Positions 5,684 to 5,975 of a stretch of 5,975 bases of DNA are shown in pieces; the first letter of the stretch is position 1; each line of letters starts with the position of its first letter. Origin of the DNA: Actinobacteria bacterium UBA7398 (GTDB taxonomy: Bacteria; Actinomycetota; Actinomycetes; Nanopelagicales; Nanopelagicaceae); contig DKNC01000036.1 of NCBI GenBank assembly GCA_002470135.1, forward strand, positions 968 through 6,942, given 5' to 3'. The notes beneath the pieces were generated by a model. The model made no database searches. It saw nothing but the letters and a program-made list of their open reading frames with translations, and had not been told where the DNA came from. A program made the translations under genes and the position numbers.

Positions 5684-5975
5684 TTAGTCGCGTTTTAATA
5701 CCGAATCAAATAGCGATCGCAACTCCGCAACCACACCACCCGGCGCACTTCTTGGATGCCCCGCATTAAAGGGCGGTTTTGGGTCGTACTCCATATCTAA
5801 TTGCATCTTCTCGGCAAAAGCTCTGCCAAAGATTCGCTCTGCTAATACCAACGACATATCAATTCCAGCAGATACGCCAGCGGCTGTAATTACTTTTCCG
5901 GATTCCACAACTCGTTCATCTTTTGCAAGCGCACCATAATCGGCCAACTCGGCATGCGAATACCAATGCGTTGTC
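5684..5975 (-). CDS. DJ-1/PfpI family protein, isonitrile hydratase-like (C-terminal part; runs off the right edge)
   Basis: The last 96 residues are visible, and the frame stays open to the window edge, so the start lies outside. The fragment begins TTHWYSHAELADYGA and continues with DERVVESGKVITAAGVSAGIDM, then AEKMQLDMEYDPKPPFNAGHPRSAP. This order is typical of the C-terminal half of isonitrile (isocyanide) hydratase-like DJ-1/PfpI proteins and of the related N-terminal domain of GlxA-type regulators. The stop soon after the PPFNAGHP block rules out a C-terminal AraC-type DNA-binding domain, so a stand-alone enzyme-like protein is favoured. Isonitrile hydratases convert isonitriles to N-formamides using a nucleophilic Cys on the nucleophile elbow; that Cys would lie just before the visible part and cannot be checked. 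A TTG at 5947 is only an internal codon, not the start. The real substrate is uncertain, as many members are uncharacterised. Confidence 0.87.
   Translation of the reverse strand, partial: TTHWYSHAELADYGALAKDERVVESGKVITAAGVSAGIDMSLVLAERIFGRAFAEKMQLDMEYDPKPPFNAGHPRSAPGGVVAELRSLFDSVLKRD

Noticed and set aside
5684..5947. Complete 87-residue gene starting at TTG 5947
   Set aside because: The frame continues upstream to the window edge with the family-typical TTHW stretch, so this is the C-terminal part of a longer DJ-1/PfpI protein.

Overview
The window looks like a chromosomal segment of a streamlined, AT-leaning actinobacterium, plausibly of the freshwater acI type (Nanopelagicales, Planktophila-like). 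This rests on modest GC, very tight gene packing (a 4-bp overlap, a 7-bp convergent gap, a 41-bp divergent gap), the mix of protein families, and apparently leaderless promoters. It is an inference; no marker gene is present. I see no RNA gene, mobile element or CRISPR array.

Layout, left to right. Positions 1-428 (minus) hold the N-terminal 142 residues of an Old Yellow Enzyme-type NAD(P)H:flavin oxidoreductase of the YqjM class. Positions 503-916 (minus) encode a small multi-pass membrane protein I do not recognise. Divergent from it and only 41 bp away is a plus-strand pair: a phosphatidylcholine synthase-like CDP-alcohol phosphotransferase (958-1692), then, through an ATGA overlap, an FUSC/aromatic-acid-exporter-type membrane protein (1689-2864). 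Converging on the pair with a 7-bp gap is a proline racemase-superfamily enzyme with a Ser/Cys active-site pair (2872-3897, minus). A 157-bp AT-rich divergent region separates it from an APC-family amino acid permease (4055-5614, plus). A strong hairpin terminator (5630-5681) then separates the permease from the C-terminal part of a DJ-1/PfpI protein resembling isonitrile hydratase (5684-5975, minus, cut by the window edge).

Functional themes. The 958-2864 pair suggests membrane lipid synthesis (choline plus CDP-diacylglycerol to phosphatidylcholine) coupled in translation to a membrane protein of unclear substrate. The 2872-5614 divergent pair suggests uptake of an amino or imino acid by the permease and its epimerisation or dehydration by the racemase-family enzyme, hydroxyproline being the most natural guess. 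The flanking OYE and DJ-1 genes have no evident link to these.

The most notable non-coding signal is that all four ATG-initiated genes whose start lies next to an intergenic region have a TANNNT hexamer exactly 6 nt before the ATG. This is the geometry expected for leaderless transcripts. Only the permease uses a clear Shine-Dalgarno, with a GTG start. At 917-957 two such promoters face each other so that each -10 falls in the other's -35 position.
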